DNA of 64,000 bases from Sporosarcina psychrophila (GCF_001590685.1 NZ_CP014616.1:84501-148500); one strand, 5' to 3'. Shown: positions 8,493 to 17,412, numbered from the stretch's first letter. Notes: generated by a model from the sequence alone, not told the origin. Made by a program: numbers and translations.

Positions 8493-9137
8493 ATGGAGAA
8501 TTTAAGTCTCAGTGCACTGTTAGATGTCATTGGGGAAGTGTTTTCAGATGAAATCTCTATAGTGGTGTCGAATACGGAGGAGTACCTCTATTATCTGCCC
8601 AGCAAGCGGGTTGATTTAAAAATTAGGCCGGGGGATCCCGTGAAGGAAGGCACGATCGCACAGAAGGCTATTTCCCAGAAACAAAAAGTGTCGGAGTTCA
8701 TCAACCGTGATGTGTTTGGTGTCCCTTATCATGGGATGGCGGTTCCGTTTTATCATGACGGGGAACTAGAGGGGTGTGTAACTGCAATATACCCCGTGTA
8801 TACGGATGGGAAATCTGTCGTTACCGTAAAGACACATGATGGATGGATTCCTGTTCCTTTCGCAAGCGTAAAATATGTTGAGGTGAAAGACCGGAAAACA
8901 TATGTGATGGCGGAGGGTTTTTCAGGAACTCATAAAAATACGTTACAAGAGTTTGAATATCTATTGCCGCGAGAGTCATTTGTACGATGTCATCGCTCCT
9001 TTATCGTTAATGTTCATCACATCAAGGGGATTTACCCTGATACGCACTCGACTTTTGTCTTGGAAATGGATAATGGAACAAGAATTCCAGTTAGCCAATC
9101 CTATTCCAGTTACTTTCGTAAACTTTTAGGGTTTTAA
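8493..9137 (+). CDS. LytTR-domain transcriptional regulator
   Basis: Residues ~115-214 are a LytTR DNA-binding domain: the VPFASVKYVEVKDRKTYV strand pair and the ESFVRCHRSFIVNVHHIKGI motif are characteristic. Residues 1-110 look like a PAS/GAF-type sensory region and not a response-regulator receiver, so it is not a classical two-component regulator. It lies 143 bp upstream of, and codirectional with, the CoA-transferase gene, which suggests local control of acetate or acyl-CoA metabolism (inference). The start ATG follows AAGGGG. Confidence 0.85.
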   Translation: MENLSLSALLDVIGEVFSDEISIVVSNTEEYLYYLPSKRVDLKIRPGDPVKEGTIAQKAISQKQKVSEFINRDVFGVPYHGMAVPFYHDGELEGCVTAIYPVYTDGKSVVTVKTHDGWIPVPFASVKYVEVKDRKTYVMAEGFSGTHKNTLQEFEYLLPRESFVRCHRSFIVNVHHIKGIYPDTHSTFVLEMDNGTRIPVSQSYSSYFRKLLGF

Positions 9138-9280
9138 CTTGATTCGTGCTGCTTTAATCATGTATTTTAGTGCTTCACCGGATAATTCCTTGTCCAACGC
9201 CTAATTCCTCATTCATGTAAGTGCTTAAGTTAAAATTAACTAAAAGTTATGAATTGAGGCGTCTATGGATGGGAAATCAT

Positions 9281-10783
9281 ATGGATCGAATTAAAAATGT
9301 TCAATTGAGAGACGTTGTTGTCTCACCGACAGAGGCGGCGTCTTGGATTGAAGACGGTATGACGCTAGGGTTAAGTGGATTTACACGTGCGGGTGACGCA
9401 AAAGCGGTTCCACTGGCATTGGTGAAACGTGCGGAAACCGAAACGTTCAAAGTGAATGTGTTTACGGGCGCATCGTTAGGGTCTGATATCGATCGACTGT
9501 TTGCTGAAGCTGATATTATACATAAAAGATTACCATTCCAAGCAGATCCAACGATGCGGAAAAAGATTAATAACGGCGATCTTCTATTTGTGGATCATCA
9601 TTTGTCGCATACCGCGGAACTTATTCGTGCTGAAGTCGTCGAGCCAATTGACTTTGCGATTTTGGAAGCGGTTTCAATAACGGAAGACGGAATGATTATT
9701 CCAACGACCTCGGTCGGTAACTCATTGACGTTCGCGCAACATGCAAAAGCAATTATTATAGAAATTAATATGGCGCAGTCTACACAATTGGAAGGGCTGC
9801 ATGATTTATACGATCCGGGTAAACAGGGTGAAAGGTCGCCGATTCAGTTAATGAAAGTAGATGACCGGATTGGTACGATTGGCATTCCTATTGACATGAA
9901 AAAGGTAAAAGGAATCGTCTTCACAGACCAACTGGATTCTCCTTCTACGATTGTAGCGCCTGATCAAGAAACAGAAATTATGGCAGAGCATTTATTAACG
10001 TTCCTTCGTACTGAGATTCAAGCAGGTCGGTTAACTGAACGTCTAGCACCATTACAGTCAGGAATTGGATCGGTAGCGAATGCAGTTCTTCACGGAATGA
10101 TCAACTCAGAATTCAAGGATTTAGAAGTGTATTCAGAAGTACTGCAGGATTCTGTGTTTGATTTGATTGATGCAGGAAAAGTACGTTTCGCATCTTGTGC
10201 ATCAATTACATTATCTGAAGAGAAGATGGATCAGGTCTTTAATAACTTTGAAAAGTATCGAGACAAGCTTATCATGCGTCCGCAGGAAATTTCGAACCAT
10301 CCGGAAATTATCCGTCGTCTCGGCTTAATATCCATAAATACAGCACTTGAACTCGATATCTACGGCAACGTCAATTCGACGCATGTTTCAGGGACGAAGA
10401 TGATGAACGGTATCGGCGGATCAGGTGATTTTGCCCGCAATGCACGCCTTGCTATTTTCGTTACGAAGTCAACGGCAAAAGGCGGTAACATTTCAAGTAT
10501 CGTCCCGTTCGTTTCACATGTGGACCACACAGAGCATGATGTCGACATTATTGTTACAGAGCAAGGCTATGCAGATTTACGCGGACTTGCCCCAAGGGAA
10601 CGTGTGGAGCTCATAATCGAACGTTGCGCACACCCGATGTACCGCGAGCAACTTCGCGCTTATTACGAAGAGGCGCTTGAAAGAGGCGGTCATACGCCAC
10701 ATGTCTTGGAAAAAGCATTTTCATGGCATGCAAATTTGGCGAAGAACGGAACAATGCGCGAGCTTGTTGAAGAGTTGGTATAA
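9281..10783 (+). CDS. acetyl-CoA hydrolase/CoA-transferase family protein (Cat1-like)
   Basis: The 500-aa protein belongs to the acetyl-CoA hydrolase/transferase family, with GLSGFTRAGDAKAVPLAL near the N-terminus and the C-terminal block GGSGDFARNARLA...IVTEQGYADLRG that contains the CoA-binding and catalytic region. Relatives move CoA between acetate and succinate or hydrolyse acetyl-CoA in the cytoplasm. ATG 9281 (after GGATGGG) was chosen; ATG 9269 in the same frame is also possible. The upstream gap carries AAGTTAAAATTAACT and nearby GTTA repeats that might serve the adjacent LytTR regulator. A perfect terminator follows. Confidence 0.85.
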   Translation: MDRIKNVQLRDVVVSPTEAASWIEDGMTLGLSGFTRAGDAKAVPLALVKRAETETFKVNVFTGASLGSDIDRLFAEADIIHKRLPFQADPTMRKKINNGDLLFVDHHLSHTAELIRAEVVEPIDFAILEAVSITEDGMIIPTTSVGNSLTFAQHAKAIIIEINMAQSTQLEGLHDLYDPGKQGERSPIQLMKVDDRIGTIGIPIDMKKVKGIVFTDQLDSPSTIVAPDQETEIMAEHLLTFLRTEIQAGRLTERLAPLQSGIGSVANAVLHGMINSEFKDLEVYSEVLQDSVFDLIDAGKVRFASCASITLSEEKMDQVFNNFEKYRDKLIMRPQEISNHPEIIRRLGLISINTALELDIYGNVNSTHVSGTKMMNGIGGSGDFARNARLAIFVTKSTAKGGNISSIVPFVSHVDHTEHDVDIIVTEQGYADLRGLAPRERVELIIERCAHPMYREQLRAYYEEALERGGHTPHVLEKAFSWHANLAKNGTMRELVEELV

Positions 10784-10837
10784 TAAAAAAACAGAAAAAG
10801 GGTTACCTGATTGAGGTAACCCTTTTTCTGTTTTTTT
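10784..10837 (+). terminator. strong intrinsic terminator
   Basis: AAAAAGGGTTACCT pairs with AGGTAACCCTTTTT, extended by CAG/CTG and by A and T runs on both sides. It begins directly at the CoA-transferase stop codon. Confidence 0.92.
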
Positions 10838-10853
10838 GGTGGGGGGTTATTTG

Positions 10854-11570
10854 ATAGCATGAAGCTTGCCACCCGATCAAATAGCGTGCGACCCGAGCAT
10901 AAAGTCTAGCTATCCGATCAAATAGCATGCGAACCGAGCATAAAAGTTACTACCCAATCAAATAGCGTGCGACCCGAGCATATAGGCTTGCTACCCGATC
11001 ATATAGCGTGCGACCCGAGCATAAAGGCTAGCTACCCGATCAAATAGCATGCGACCCGAGCATAAAGGCTAGCTATCCGATCAAATAGCATGCGACCCGA
11101 GCATAAAGGCTAGCTATCCGATCAAATAGCATGCGACCCGAGCATAAAGGCTAGCTATCCGATCAAATAGCATGCGACCCGAGCATAAAAGTTACGACCC
11201 AATCATATAGCGTGCGACCCGAGCATATAGGCTTGCTACCCGATCATATAGCGTAGGAACCGAGCATATAAGCTTGCTACCCGATCAAATAGCATGCGAC
11301 CCGAGCATATAGGCTTGCTAACCAATCAAATATCGTGCGACCCGAGCATATAAGTTACTACCCGATCAAATAGCATGCGACCCGAGCATATAAGCTTGCC
11401 AACCAATCAAATATCGTACGAACCGAGCAAATAAGCTAGCTACCCAATCATATAGAGTGAGAGACCGAGCATATAGGCTTGCCACCCGATCATATAGCGT
11501 ACGACCCGAGCATATAGGCTTGCCAACCAATCATAATAGCATGTGCGACCGAACCATATAACCTCCGCGA
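10854..11570. repeat. tandem array, ~41-bp unit made of two ~20-bp half-units
   Basis: About 16-17 copies of a 41-bp unit fill the gap between two convergent genes. Each unit joins half-unit 1, CCGATCAAATAGCGTGCGA, and half-unit 2, CCGAGCATAAAGGCTAGCTA. The two halves are related (both start ACCCGA-K-CA-W-A), giving an underlying period of 20-21 bp. Copies in the centre (about 11040-11180) are nearly identical; the flanks are diverged. No sustained reading frame or hairpin explains it. The shared core ACC(C)GATCATA recurs in a second array at 61990-62189. Confidence 0.92.
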
Positions 11571-11594
11571 ACGGATCAATTCATCACACTGCTG

Positions 11595-12794
11595 TTATAC
11601 TTTTGCTGCAAGTGCTCTTTCAAATTCCTCTTTCACGCGATGAAGAAGTTCGGCATCCGTTAGCAGCCTATACCCCGTAGACGCAAGTGCTTTCGCTCCT
11701 GTAATCAATGCTTGGTTGCCAAGCTCCGATTTTGCAGCTTCCCTGAATTCAACCGTATGGGCAATCAAGTCATCTGGCCCGATTTTAATGTATGGATGTG
11801 CAGTCGGAACTACATAGCTAATGTTGCCCGCATCCGTCGAACCTTTGCCTTTCCGTTTTTCGGTATGGACGACTTCACCAAGTGTTTCAAGTTCCACGTG
11901 TAACGTTTCATCCAATACGGAGTTCAGAACGAGGTCTTTCACTTCGTTTTGGAAACGTTCAATTTTAACGGTTGCACCCGTTGCAAGGGCGGCGCCTTCA
12001 GCAATATTCCGGACTTTGTCAGAAGTCTCGACTGTTTTCTGCCAAGATTCCGCACGGATGTAAAAACGTGCAGATGCGTATTCGGGAATAATATTGGGTG
12101 CATCGCCGCCGTGTGTAATAATACCGTGGATGCGGACCTCAGAAGGCAGCTGCTGACGCAGGGCGTTAATGCCGTTGAACAGTTGGATGACAGCGTCCAG
12201 CGCATTGATACCTTGTTCAGGAGAACCTGATGCGTGAGCTGGTTTTCCGTAAAAATGAAAATCGAGTGGGTCCACAGCGAGTGATTCACCTGTTGTAGCT
12301 GTCTTTCCAGATGGATGGATCATGAGCGCAACATCTACGTCCTTTAAATAACCGTGTCTAACGAAGCTGCCTTTTGCGCTGCCATTCGGACCGCCTTCTT
12401 CAGCTGGTGTGCCTAAAACGACAACGCGGCCGCCCGTTTCAGGAAGCGCTTCGGCAAGTGCAATCCCCGCTGCAACACTTGTTGTTCCAATAATATTATG
12501 TCCGCATGCATGTCCTAACCCAGGAAGTGCATCATATTCAGCAAGGTAAGCGATTGTCGGACCTTTTTTTCCACTGTCTTTCACAGCATAAAACGATGTT
12601 TCATGACCAGCAACCGCTGTTTTTACTTCAAACCCTGCATCTTCCAACAGCGCAACATGTTTAGCACTTGCATACACTTCTTCGTTTCCGATTTCCGGGT
12701 TTGCATGAATTTCCTGACTCGTTTGAATATATAAGTCATGGTTCTGTTCAATTGAATGGAATAATATGTTCGTCTTTTCATTTACAATGCTCAT
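11595..12794 (-). CDS. M20-family amidohydrolase/peptidase
   Basis: The 399-aa cytoplasmic protein is of the M20D amidohydrolase type. It shows EYDALPGLGHACGHN (metal ligands), GTPAEEGG (catalytic Glu pair), a dimerisation domain in the middle and a late metal-binding His. Relatives cleave N-acyl amino acids, aminobenzoyl-glutamate or dipeptides. It starts 20 bp after metQ on the same strand, so it is probably the last gene of the S-box-controlled metNIQ unit, hinting at release of methionine or a related amino acid from an acylated or peptide form (inference). Confidence 0.85.
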   Translation of the reverse strand: MSIVNEKTNILFHSIEQNHDLYIQTSQEIHANPEIGNEEVYASAKHVALLEDAGFEVKTAVAGHETSFYAVKDSGKKGPTIAYLAEYDALPGLGHACGHNIIGTTSVAAGIALAEALPETGGRVVVLGTPAEEGGPNGSAKGSFVRHGYLKDVDVALMIHPSGKTATTGESLAVDPLDFHFYGKPAHASGSPEQGINALDAVIQLFNGINALRQQLPSEVRIHGIITHGGDAPNIIPEYASARFYIRAESWQKTVETSDKVRNIAEGAALATGATVKIERFQNEVKDLVLNSVLDETLHVELETLGEVVHTEKRKGKGSTDAGNISYVVPTAHPYIKIGPDDLIAHTVEFREAAKSELGNQALITGAKALASTGYRLLTDAELLHRVKEEFERALAAKV

Positions 12795-12814
12795 TATGAA
12801 TGCCCCCAGTTCAA

Positions 12815-13675
12815 TTATTTTTTAAGGTCTTCAAAGACGGTATCAATCTCTTCCGGTGTTAACTTAATAAGATATGATCCGCCTTTTGTATCTTCTTCGA
12901 TAGCTTTTTCAATATCTTCTTCTTGATATAACTCAACGATCCGTTTGAATGTTTTATTGTTTTTTTCTTTCCCGCTTGCTACGATTAAATTCACATATGG
13001 GTAAATACTCTCATCGTCACTTGATTCTCTAAAGAGTGGATCCTCTCCTGGTGAAAATCCTGCTTGTCCAGCAATTCCGTTGTTAATAATCGCTGCAGTC
13101 ACATCTGGCAATATACGAGGTGTTTGTTGAGCAACCATAGGAATGATTTCTAGGTTCAATGGATTTTCAGTGATTTTTGTCGGGTCACCAAACAATCCAA
13201 AGTCATCTGAAAGTGAAATTAAATCAGCACTTTCTAGTAGGCGTAGCGCACGTGCTTGGTTTGAAGGGTCATCTGGAATCGCAATTTTGTCGCCTTCTTT
13301 GATTTCAGAAATATCCTTAATTTTTTCAGAGTAAACGCCAAGTGGTGCAAACATCGTCGAGCCAATTGGAACAAGTTCATTTTTACTTTCTTTTACATAT
13401 TGGGATAGGAACGAGAAATGTTGGAATGCATTTAAGTCGATATCGCCTTGTGCAAGTGCATTATTTGGCAATGTGTAATCTGCGAATTCGACAAGTTCGA
13501 TTTCAATTCCTTCTTTTGCCGCTTTTTCTTTCAGCAATGGCCATTGGACACCATCTGCACCGTTGACACCAATTTTCACTTTGACTGTATCACTATTTCC
13601 GCTTTCTTTACCGCCGCAAGCAGCGAGTACAATAGCAGTTAATACTGCTAAACTTACTAACCATAATTTCCTCAT
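12815..13675 (-). CDS. metQ: methionine ABC transporter substrate-binding lipoprotein
   Basis: The 286-aa protein starts with a signal peptide ending in the lipobox LAAC, then KIGVNGADGVQWPLLKEKA and the NlpA/MetQ-type body (GDIDLNAFQHFSFL, PDDPSNQARALRLL). It is the membrane-anchored receptor that delivers methionine to MetNI. It is downstream of metN and metI in the same orientation, with a 110-bp gap that carries a short repeat fragment. Regulation by the S-box upstream of metN is expected. Confidence 0.93.
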   Translation of the reverse strand: MRKLWLVSLAVLTAIVLAACGGKESGNSDTVKVKIGVNGADGVQWPLLKEKAAKEGIEIELVEFADYTLPNNALAQGDIDLNAFQHFSFLSQYVKESKNELVPIGSTMFAPLGVYSEKIKDISEIKEGDKIAIPDDPSNQARALRLLESADLISLSDDFGLFGDPTKITENPLNLEIIPMVAQQTPRILPDVTAAIINNGIAGQAGFSPGEDPLFRESSDDESIYPYVNLIVASGKEKNNKTFKRIVELYQEEDIEKAIEEDTKGGSYLIKLTPEEIDTVFEDLKK

Positions 13676-13746
13676 TTAATTAGTCTCCTTTTAGTTGAAT
13701 GATTGTATTTTTTAAAGATTATTAAGTATAAGATTCTTTGACCTGG

Positions 13747-13765
13747 AACAGTGTCTAGCTCCAGG
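13747..13765 (+). repeat. short fragment of the CTAGCTCCAG repeat
   Basis: AACAGTGTCTAGCTCCAGG matches the first bases of the longer repeat at 59707-59826. It lies in the metI-metQ intergenic gap. Confidence 0.6.
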
Positions 13766-13785
13766 CATCTTGCACTTTCCCCAGA

Positions 13786-14448
13786 TTACCGACGCATGAT
13801 TTTTTTAGAAAGTGTATTGCCAAGCCATTGTGCCAATTGCACCATGATGATTAAAATGACGACCGTAACGAGCATGACACTACCGTCGAACCGTTGATAA
13901 CCGTATGTCATCGCGACATGTCCAAGACCTCCGCCGCCAACTGTTCCGGCAACTGCCGAGAAATCGATAAGACTGACGGAAACGAAGGTAAGTCCTAAAA
14001 TAAGTGGACCCAATGCTTCTGGTATCAAAACCGTGAAGATAATCCGAAGAGGGCTTGCACCCATTGCCTGTGCTGCTTCAATAACGCCAGGATCAATGCT
14101 GACCAAGTTATTTTCAACAACTCGGGCAATGACGAATGTTGCAACAATTGTCATCGGAAAAATGGCTGCTGCAGTTCCGATTGTTGTCCCGACAACTAAT
14201 CTTGTCAGTTGTGAAATGGCTACTAAGAAGATGATGAACGGAACAGGCCGAACGATGTTAATGACTATATTTAATATTTGAGAAACAAGTTTGTTTTCCA
14301 AAATATTATTTTGCCTAGTGACAAATAATAGCAGGCCAATTGCAATTCCAAAAATGGAACCAAAAACGAGAGTGGCGATTACCATGATCAGTGTTTCGCC
14401 GGTTGCTTCTACAATCCGGGGCCAAAATGTAAGCCAATCAACGTTCAT
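13786..14448 (-). CDS. metI: methionine ABC transporter permease
   Basis: The 220-aa integral membrane protein has about five hydrophobic segments and the coupling (EAA) loop EAAQAMGASPLRIIFTVLIPEA, typical of MetI. It forms the membrane pore of the D/L-methionine importer with MetN and MetQ. Its start overlaps the 3' end of metN by 11 bp, indicating translational coupling. Confidence 0.93.
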   Translation of the reverse strand: MNVDWLTFWPRIVEATGETLIMVIATLVFGSIFGIAIGLLLFVTRQNNILENKLVSQILNIVINIVRPVPFIIFLVAISQLTRLVVGTTIGTAAAIFPMTIVATFVIARVVENNLVSIDPGVIEAAQAMGASPLRIIFTVLIPEALGPLILGLTFVSVSLIDFSAVAGTVGGGGLGHVAMTYGYQRFDGSVMLVTVVILIIMVQLAQWLGNTLSKKIMRR

Positions 14449-15463
14449 CTTTTAGGACCTCCTCTATGTCTACAATTAATTCAAGTTCTTTTAATACATG
14501 GCTTACAGCATCCGTTTCTCCTTCAAATGAAACAAGTAGATTGCCAAAAAATCGTTCCTGTAATTCTCGAACTGAACCGTAAACGATGTTGAAATCAACA
14601 TCGTGTTTACGTGTAACTTTTGAAAGAACAGGATCACTTGCAATGTCTCCTTTGAAAATAACTCGATATAACTTGGTACCACCTTTTGATTGCCACTCAT
14701 TAATCAATTTTTCTGAAGGTAGATCCTGCTGCACGGATTGGATGAATCGTTGTGTTGTCGAATGTTGAGGATCAGTAAATGTTTCAAAAACATCACCTGT
14801 TTCGATTACTTCTCCATTTTCCATGACCGCTACTTTGTCGCAAATTGTTTGAATGACATGCATTTCATGTGTGATAAGGAGGATTGTAATACCCAAATCC
14901 TTATTCACCTTTTTCAACAACCGCAGTATATCGGCGGTCGTATCAGGATCTAGTGCAGATGTGGCTTCATCACAGATAAGGATGTCTGGTGAAGTGGCGA
15001 GTGCTCTGGCTATACCTACGCGTTGCTTTTGCCCTCCTGATAGTTGGTCCGGATAATCTTTAGCTTTATCGGCCAGGCCAACGAAGTCCAATAATTCCTC
15101 GACGCGTTCCGCAATTGCTTTTTTTTGCATTCCGCCAAGTTTCAAAGGATACGCGATGTTTCCTGCAACTGTCCGTGAGTTCAGCAAGTTGAAGTTCTGA
15201 AAAATCATGCCGATGTTGCGACGTTGCGTCCGTAAATCTTTTGAGGATAATGTACTGACGTCGATGTCTCGAATGAAAACAGAGCCTGAAGTCGGGCGTT
15301 CAAGCATATTTACTAACCGTAGCAATGTGCTTTTTCCAGCGCCGCTAAAACCGATGATGCCGAAAATTTCACCTTTTTCAACGAAAAGAGAAACATCTTT
15401 TACCGCATGTACCTCACGCTTCCCAAGGGCGAACGTCTTGGATGCATTTTTAAATTCAATCAT
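14438..15463 (-). CDS. metN: methionine ABC transporter ATP-binding protein
   Basis: The 341-aa ATPase has Walker A GFSGAGKST (about residues 38-46), the signature [15 protein letters not shown], Walker B ILICDEATSALD, and a C-terminal NIL regulatory domain (about 265-341) that in MetN binds methionine for feedback inhibition. The start is the ATG at 15463 after AGGGGG; the frame stays open 198 bp upstream into the riboswitch, but that part is untranslated leader. It is the first gene of the metNIQ unit behind an S-box. Confidence 0.93.
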   Translation of the reverse strand: MIEFKNASKTFALGKREVHAVKDVSLFVEKGEIFGIIGFSGAGKSTLLRLVNMLERPTSGSVFIRDIDVSTLSSKDLRTQRRNIGMIFQNFNLLNSRTVAGNIAYPLKLGGMQKKAIAERVEELLDFVGLADKAKDYPDQLSGGQKQRVGIARALATSPDILICDEATSALDPDTTADILRLLKKVNKDLGITILLITHEMHVIQTICDKVAVMENGEVIETGDVFETFTDPQHSTTQRFIQSVQQDLPSEKLINEWQSKGGTKLYRVIFKGDIASDPVLSKVTRKHDVDFNIVYGSVRELQERFFGNLLVSFEGETDAVSHVLKELELIVDIEEVLKDER

Positions 15464-15522
15464 GTATTGACCCCCTAAGTACTTCGTTAATTCTGTGCGG
15501 ACAACGGATGCAACTAGCAAAA

Positions 15523-15565
15523 TGACTTGTGACCCCGAGCATCTGGCCGCTGAAGCTAGACAGTT
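15523..15565 (-). repeat. partial copy of the CTAGCTCCAG repeat
   Basis: Read on the minus strand, it begins ACTGTCTAGCTTCAGCGGCC and continues to GGGGTCACAAGTCA, matching the first ~45 bp of the repeat at 59707. It sits between the S-box terminator and metN. Confidence 0.65.
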
Positions 15566-15573
15566 GTAAGAAC

Positions 15574-15621
15574 GAAAAAAATCCCTCTTTTTCTTAAAAT
15601 AGATAAGAAAAAGAGGGATTC
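15574..15621 (-). terminator. S-box terminator of the met operon
   Basis: AATCCCTCTTTTTCTT pairs with AAGAAAAAGAGGGATT around a short loop and is followed on the minus strand by a T-run (complement of 15574-15580). This is the expression platform of the SAM riboswitch. Confidence 0.9.
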
Positions 15622-15639
15622 TAATAAAAGAAGCCATCT

Positions 15640-15757
15640 CGTTCTCATCTTCCAAACGCATACGCGTCTGTAGGAGTTGGCACAGTGTTCATTGGTCATG
15701 AACCTGTTGCCGAGATGTCATAGGGCCTGTCCCTCGATCTCTCTGGATAAGAAAGTG
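15640..15757 (-). promoter_or_regulatory. SAM-I (S-box) riboswitch upstream of metNIQ
   Basis: On the minus strand the segment starts CTTATCCAGAGAG and holds the conserved GAGGGACAGGCCCTATGA, the CGGCAACAG block and a closing GATGAGAA, the usual S-box order. A terminator hairpin follows. SAM binding should terminate transcription, so metNIQ and the M20 gene are expected to be on during methionine or SAM limitation. Confidence 0.95.
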
Positions 15758-15794
15758 ATGTAGTGCTATTCGATTGTTGCAAGAATTGAATCTA

Positions 15795-15823
15795 ACTCTA
15801 GTGTGCAAATTAGGTAAAGTCAA
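15795..15823 (-). promoter_or_regulatory. sigma-A-type promoter for the met S-box transcript
   Basis: On the minus strand TTGACT (complement of 15818-15823) and TAGAGT (complement of 15795-15800) are separated by 17 bp and lie about 40 bp upstream of the riboswitch aptamer. Confidence 0.6.
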
Positions 15824-15918
15824 TGAATTTACTAAAGTAAAATAATTCAGATTACTAATAGTCGTAAACAATTTCAGAATTCTGATACACTTAAAGTGAT
15901 AGAGAAAGCGGTGTGAGA

Positions 15919-16626
15919 ATGACAATTTTCATATTTATTAGCATTATACTTTTTGCGTCCATTTTACAGACAAGTACAGGGTTTGGTTTTTCGATCATGG
16001 CGACACCTTTTCTACTTATGATTTTCAATCCGATGGAGGCCATTCAGATTAACCTAGTTTTATCGCTTGTTATTTCGAGCGCACTTATTGCTAAAATACG
16101 TAAAGATGTGGATACAGACCTATTAAAAAAGTTGATAATCGGGAGCTTATCTGGACTGCCAATTGGTATCATTTTGTTCATTTCGGCGGATATCAACAAA
16201 TTGAAAACGGGCATAGGCATTGTTCTTCTTTTGCTAACACTGCTGCTTGTCCTGAACCTTCGAATTAAGAGAACTAAACGTGGGGACTTTGTTGTTGGCG
16301 GATTATCCGGTACGTTGACGACAGGAATTGGCATGCCAGGTCCGCCGCTTTTGCTCTACTTTGCAGGAACGGCTATGCAAAAAGAAACATTACGTGCAAC
16401 GACACTCGCGTTTTATTTATTCATCTATTCCGTTAGTCTACTCATTCAAGTGCTTTTTGTTGGTACAAATAAAGGTATCTGGACCTCAATCGGAATGGCA
16501 CTGCCGCTAGTATTTGCTGGATTGTATCTAGGACAACTACTATTCCGTCATATCAGTCAAAAGACCTTTCGGATCTTCACATATGGCATTTTACTATTTA
16601 CGGGCGTTTATTTATTAATAAAATGA
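15919..16626 (+). CDS. TSUP-family (TauE/SafE) anion permease
   Basis: This polytopic protein of about 235 aa has the TSUP pattern of two related halves: an N-terminal block with STGFGFSIMATPFLL and a second half with GGLSGTLTTGIGMPGPPLLLY. Members export or import sulfite, sulfoacetate or other small organic anions. It is divergent from the S-box-controlled met operon, which could hint at sulfur metabolism but is not proof. ATG 15919 was chosen; GTG 15913 is an alternative with an equally weak ribosome binding site. Confidence 0.8.
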   Translation: MTIFIFISIILFASILQTSTGFGFSIMATPFLLMIFNPMEAIQINLVLSLVISSALIAKIRKDVDTDLLKKLIIGSLSGLPIGIILFISADINKLKTGIGIVLLLLTLLLVLNLRIKRTKRGDFVVGGLSGTLTTGIGMPGPPLLLYFAGTAMQKETLRATTLAFYLFIYSVSLLIQVLFVGTNKGIWTSIGMALPLVFAGLYLGQLLFRHISQKTFRIFTYGILLFTGVYLLIK

Positions 16627-16657
16627 GAAAGTAATTTATAGAATGGAGATGTTTCTT

Positions 16658-17275
16658 ATGAAAATCGCATTGTTTGGGGCAACAGGGCGCGTGGGTGGGG
16701 AAGTCCTAAATTTAGCATTAGCAGAAGGGCATGAAGTGACGGTACTTGTCCGTTCACCTGAGAAATTGGCGCCACATGATAGGTTGACGATTATCCAAGG
16801 TGATGTCCGTGATGTTGTAGCAGTTTCGGATGCTGTTGCTGGAATGGACGTTGTATTCAGTTCGCTAGGTACAGACCAGACAACAACGTTGACTGAGGCA
16901 GTTCCTCATATGATAAGAGCGATGGAGGATACGGGAATTAATCGGCTAGTCACAATTGGGACAGCAGGCATCTTGCAAAGTAAGATTGATCCCGAAAAAC
17001 TGCGTTATGAAGCTGGAGATACAAATCGTCGACTAACTTTTGCAGCGGAGGAGCACCATAAAGTGTATGACAGGCTGCGTCAATCGGGGCTTGAGTGGAC
17101 AATTGTCTGCCCTACTTATTTACCGGATGGTGTTGCAGTGGGTGACTACAGAACTGAGCGCGACTTGTTGCCAGAGGACGGTAAACAAATATCCGTTGGT
17201 GACACAGCTGCTTTTGCTTACGGTGAACTACTGCAAGGCGATAATATCGGTTTTCGTGTCGGGATTTCATATTAG
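16658..17275 (+). CDS. NAD(P)-binding NmrA/atypical SDR-family protein
   Basis: The 205-aa protein begins MKIALFGATGRVGGEVL, a Rossmann dinucleotide-binding motif (GATGRVGG), and has the shape of atypical short-chain dehydrogenases (NmrA/SDR_a5). The classical YxxxK catalytic pair is not evident, so it may be a redox sensor or a reductase of unknown substrate. The start at 16658 has GGAG 9 nt upstream; an in-frame ATG at 16643 precedes that site. A terminator follows. Confidence 0.8.
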   Translation: MKIALFGATGRVGGEVLNLALAEGHEVTVLVRSPEKLAPHDRLTIIQGDVRDVVAVSDAVAGMDVVFSSLGTDQTTTLTEAVPHMIRAMEDTGINRLVTIGTAGILQSKIDPEKLRYEAGDTNRRLTFAAEEHHKVYDRLRQSGLEWTIVCPTYLPDGVAVGDYRTERDLLPEDGKQISVGDTAAFAYGELLQGDNIGFRVGISY

Positions 17276-17318
17276 TAAACAGAGTAGTACTGTCGTTGAC
17301 AGTGCTATTTTTGTACGG

Positions 17319-17352
17319 AAAAGCATCACTCTTTTATAGAGTGATGCTTTTT
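17319..17352 (+). terminator. intrinsic terminator
   Basis: AAAAGCATCACTCT pairs with AGAGTGATGCTTTTT, with a short loop and a T-run. Confidence 0.88.
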
Positions 17353-17396
17353 ATTTGGAAAATAAAAAGTTACTTTGCTGGCCACCATAGTAACAA

Positions 17397-17412
17397 TGTT
17401 TCATGTGAAACA
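17397..17412. promoter_or_regulatory. parS-like palindrome
   Basis: TGTTTCATGTGAAACA differs at one position from the Bacillus ParB/Spo0J site TGTTNCACGTGAAACA (central CACGTG is CATGTG here). It lies in a 300-bp intergenic stretch. A 16-bp match with one mismatch is unlikely by chance in one window, but no binding evidence exists. Confidence 0.5.

Noticed and set aside
10854..11570. CRISPR array
   Set aside because: Units are contiguous and degenerate throughout with no unique spacers of constant length, and no cas gene is nearby.
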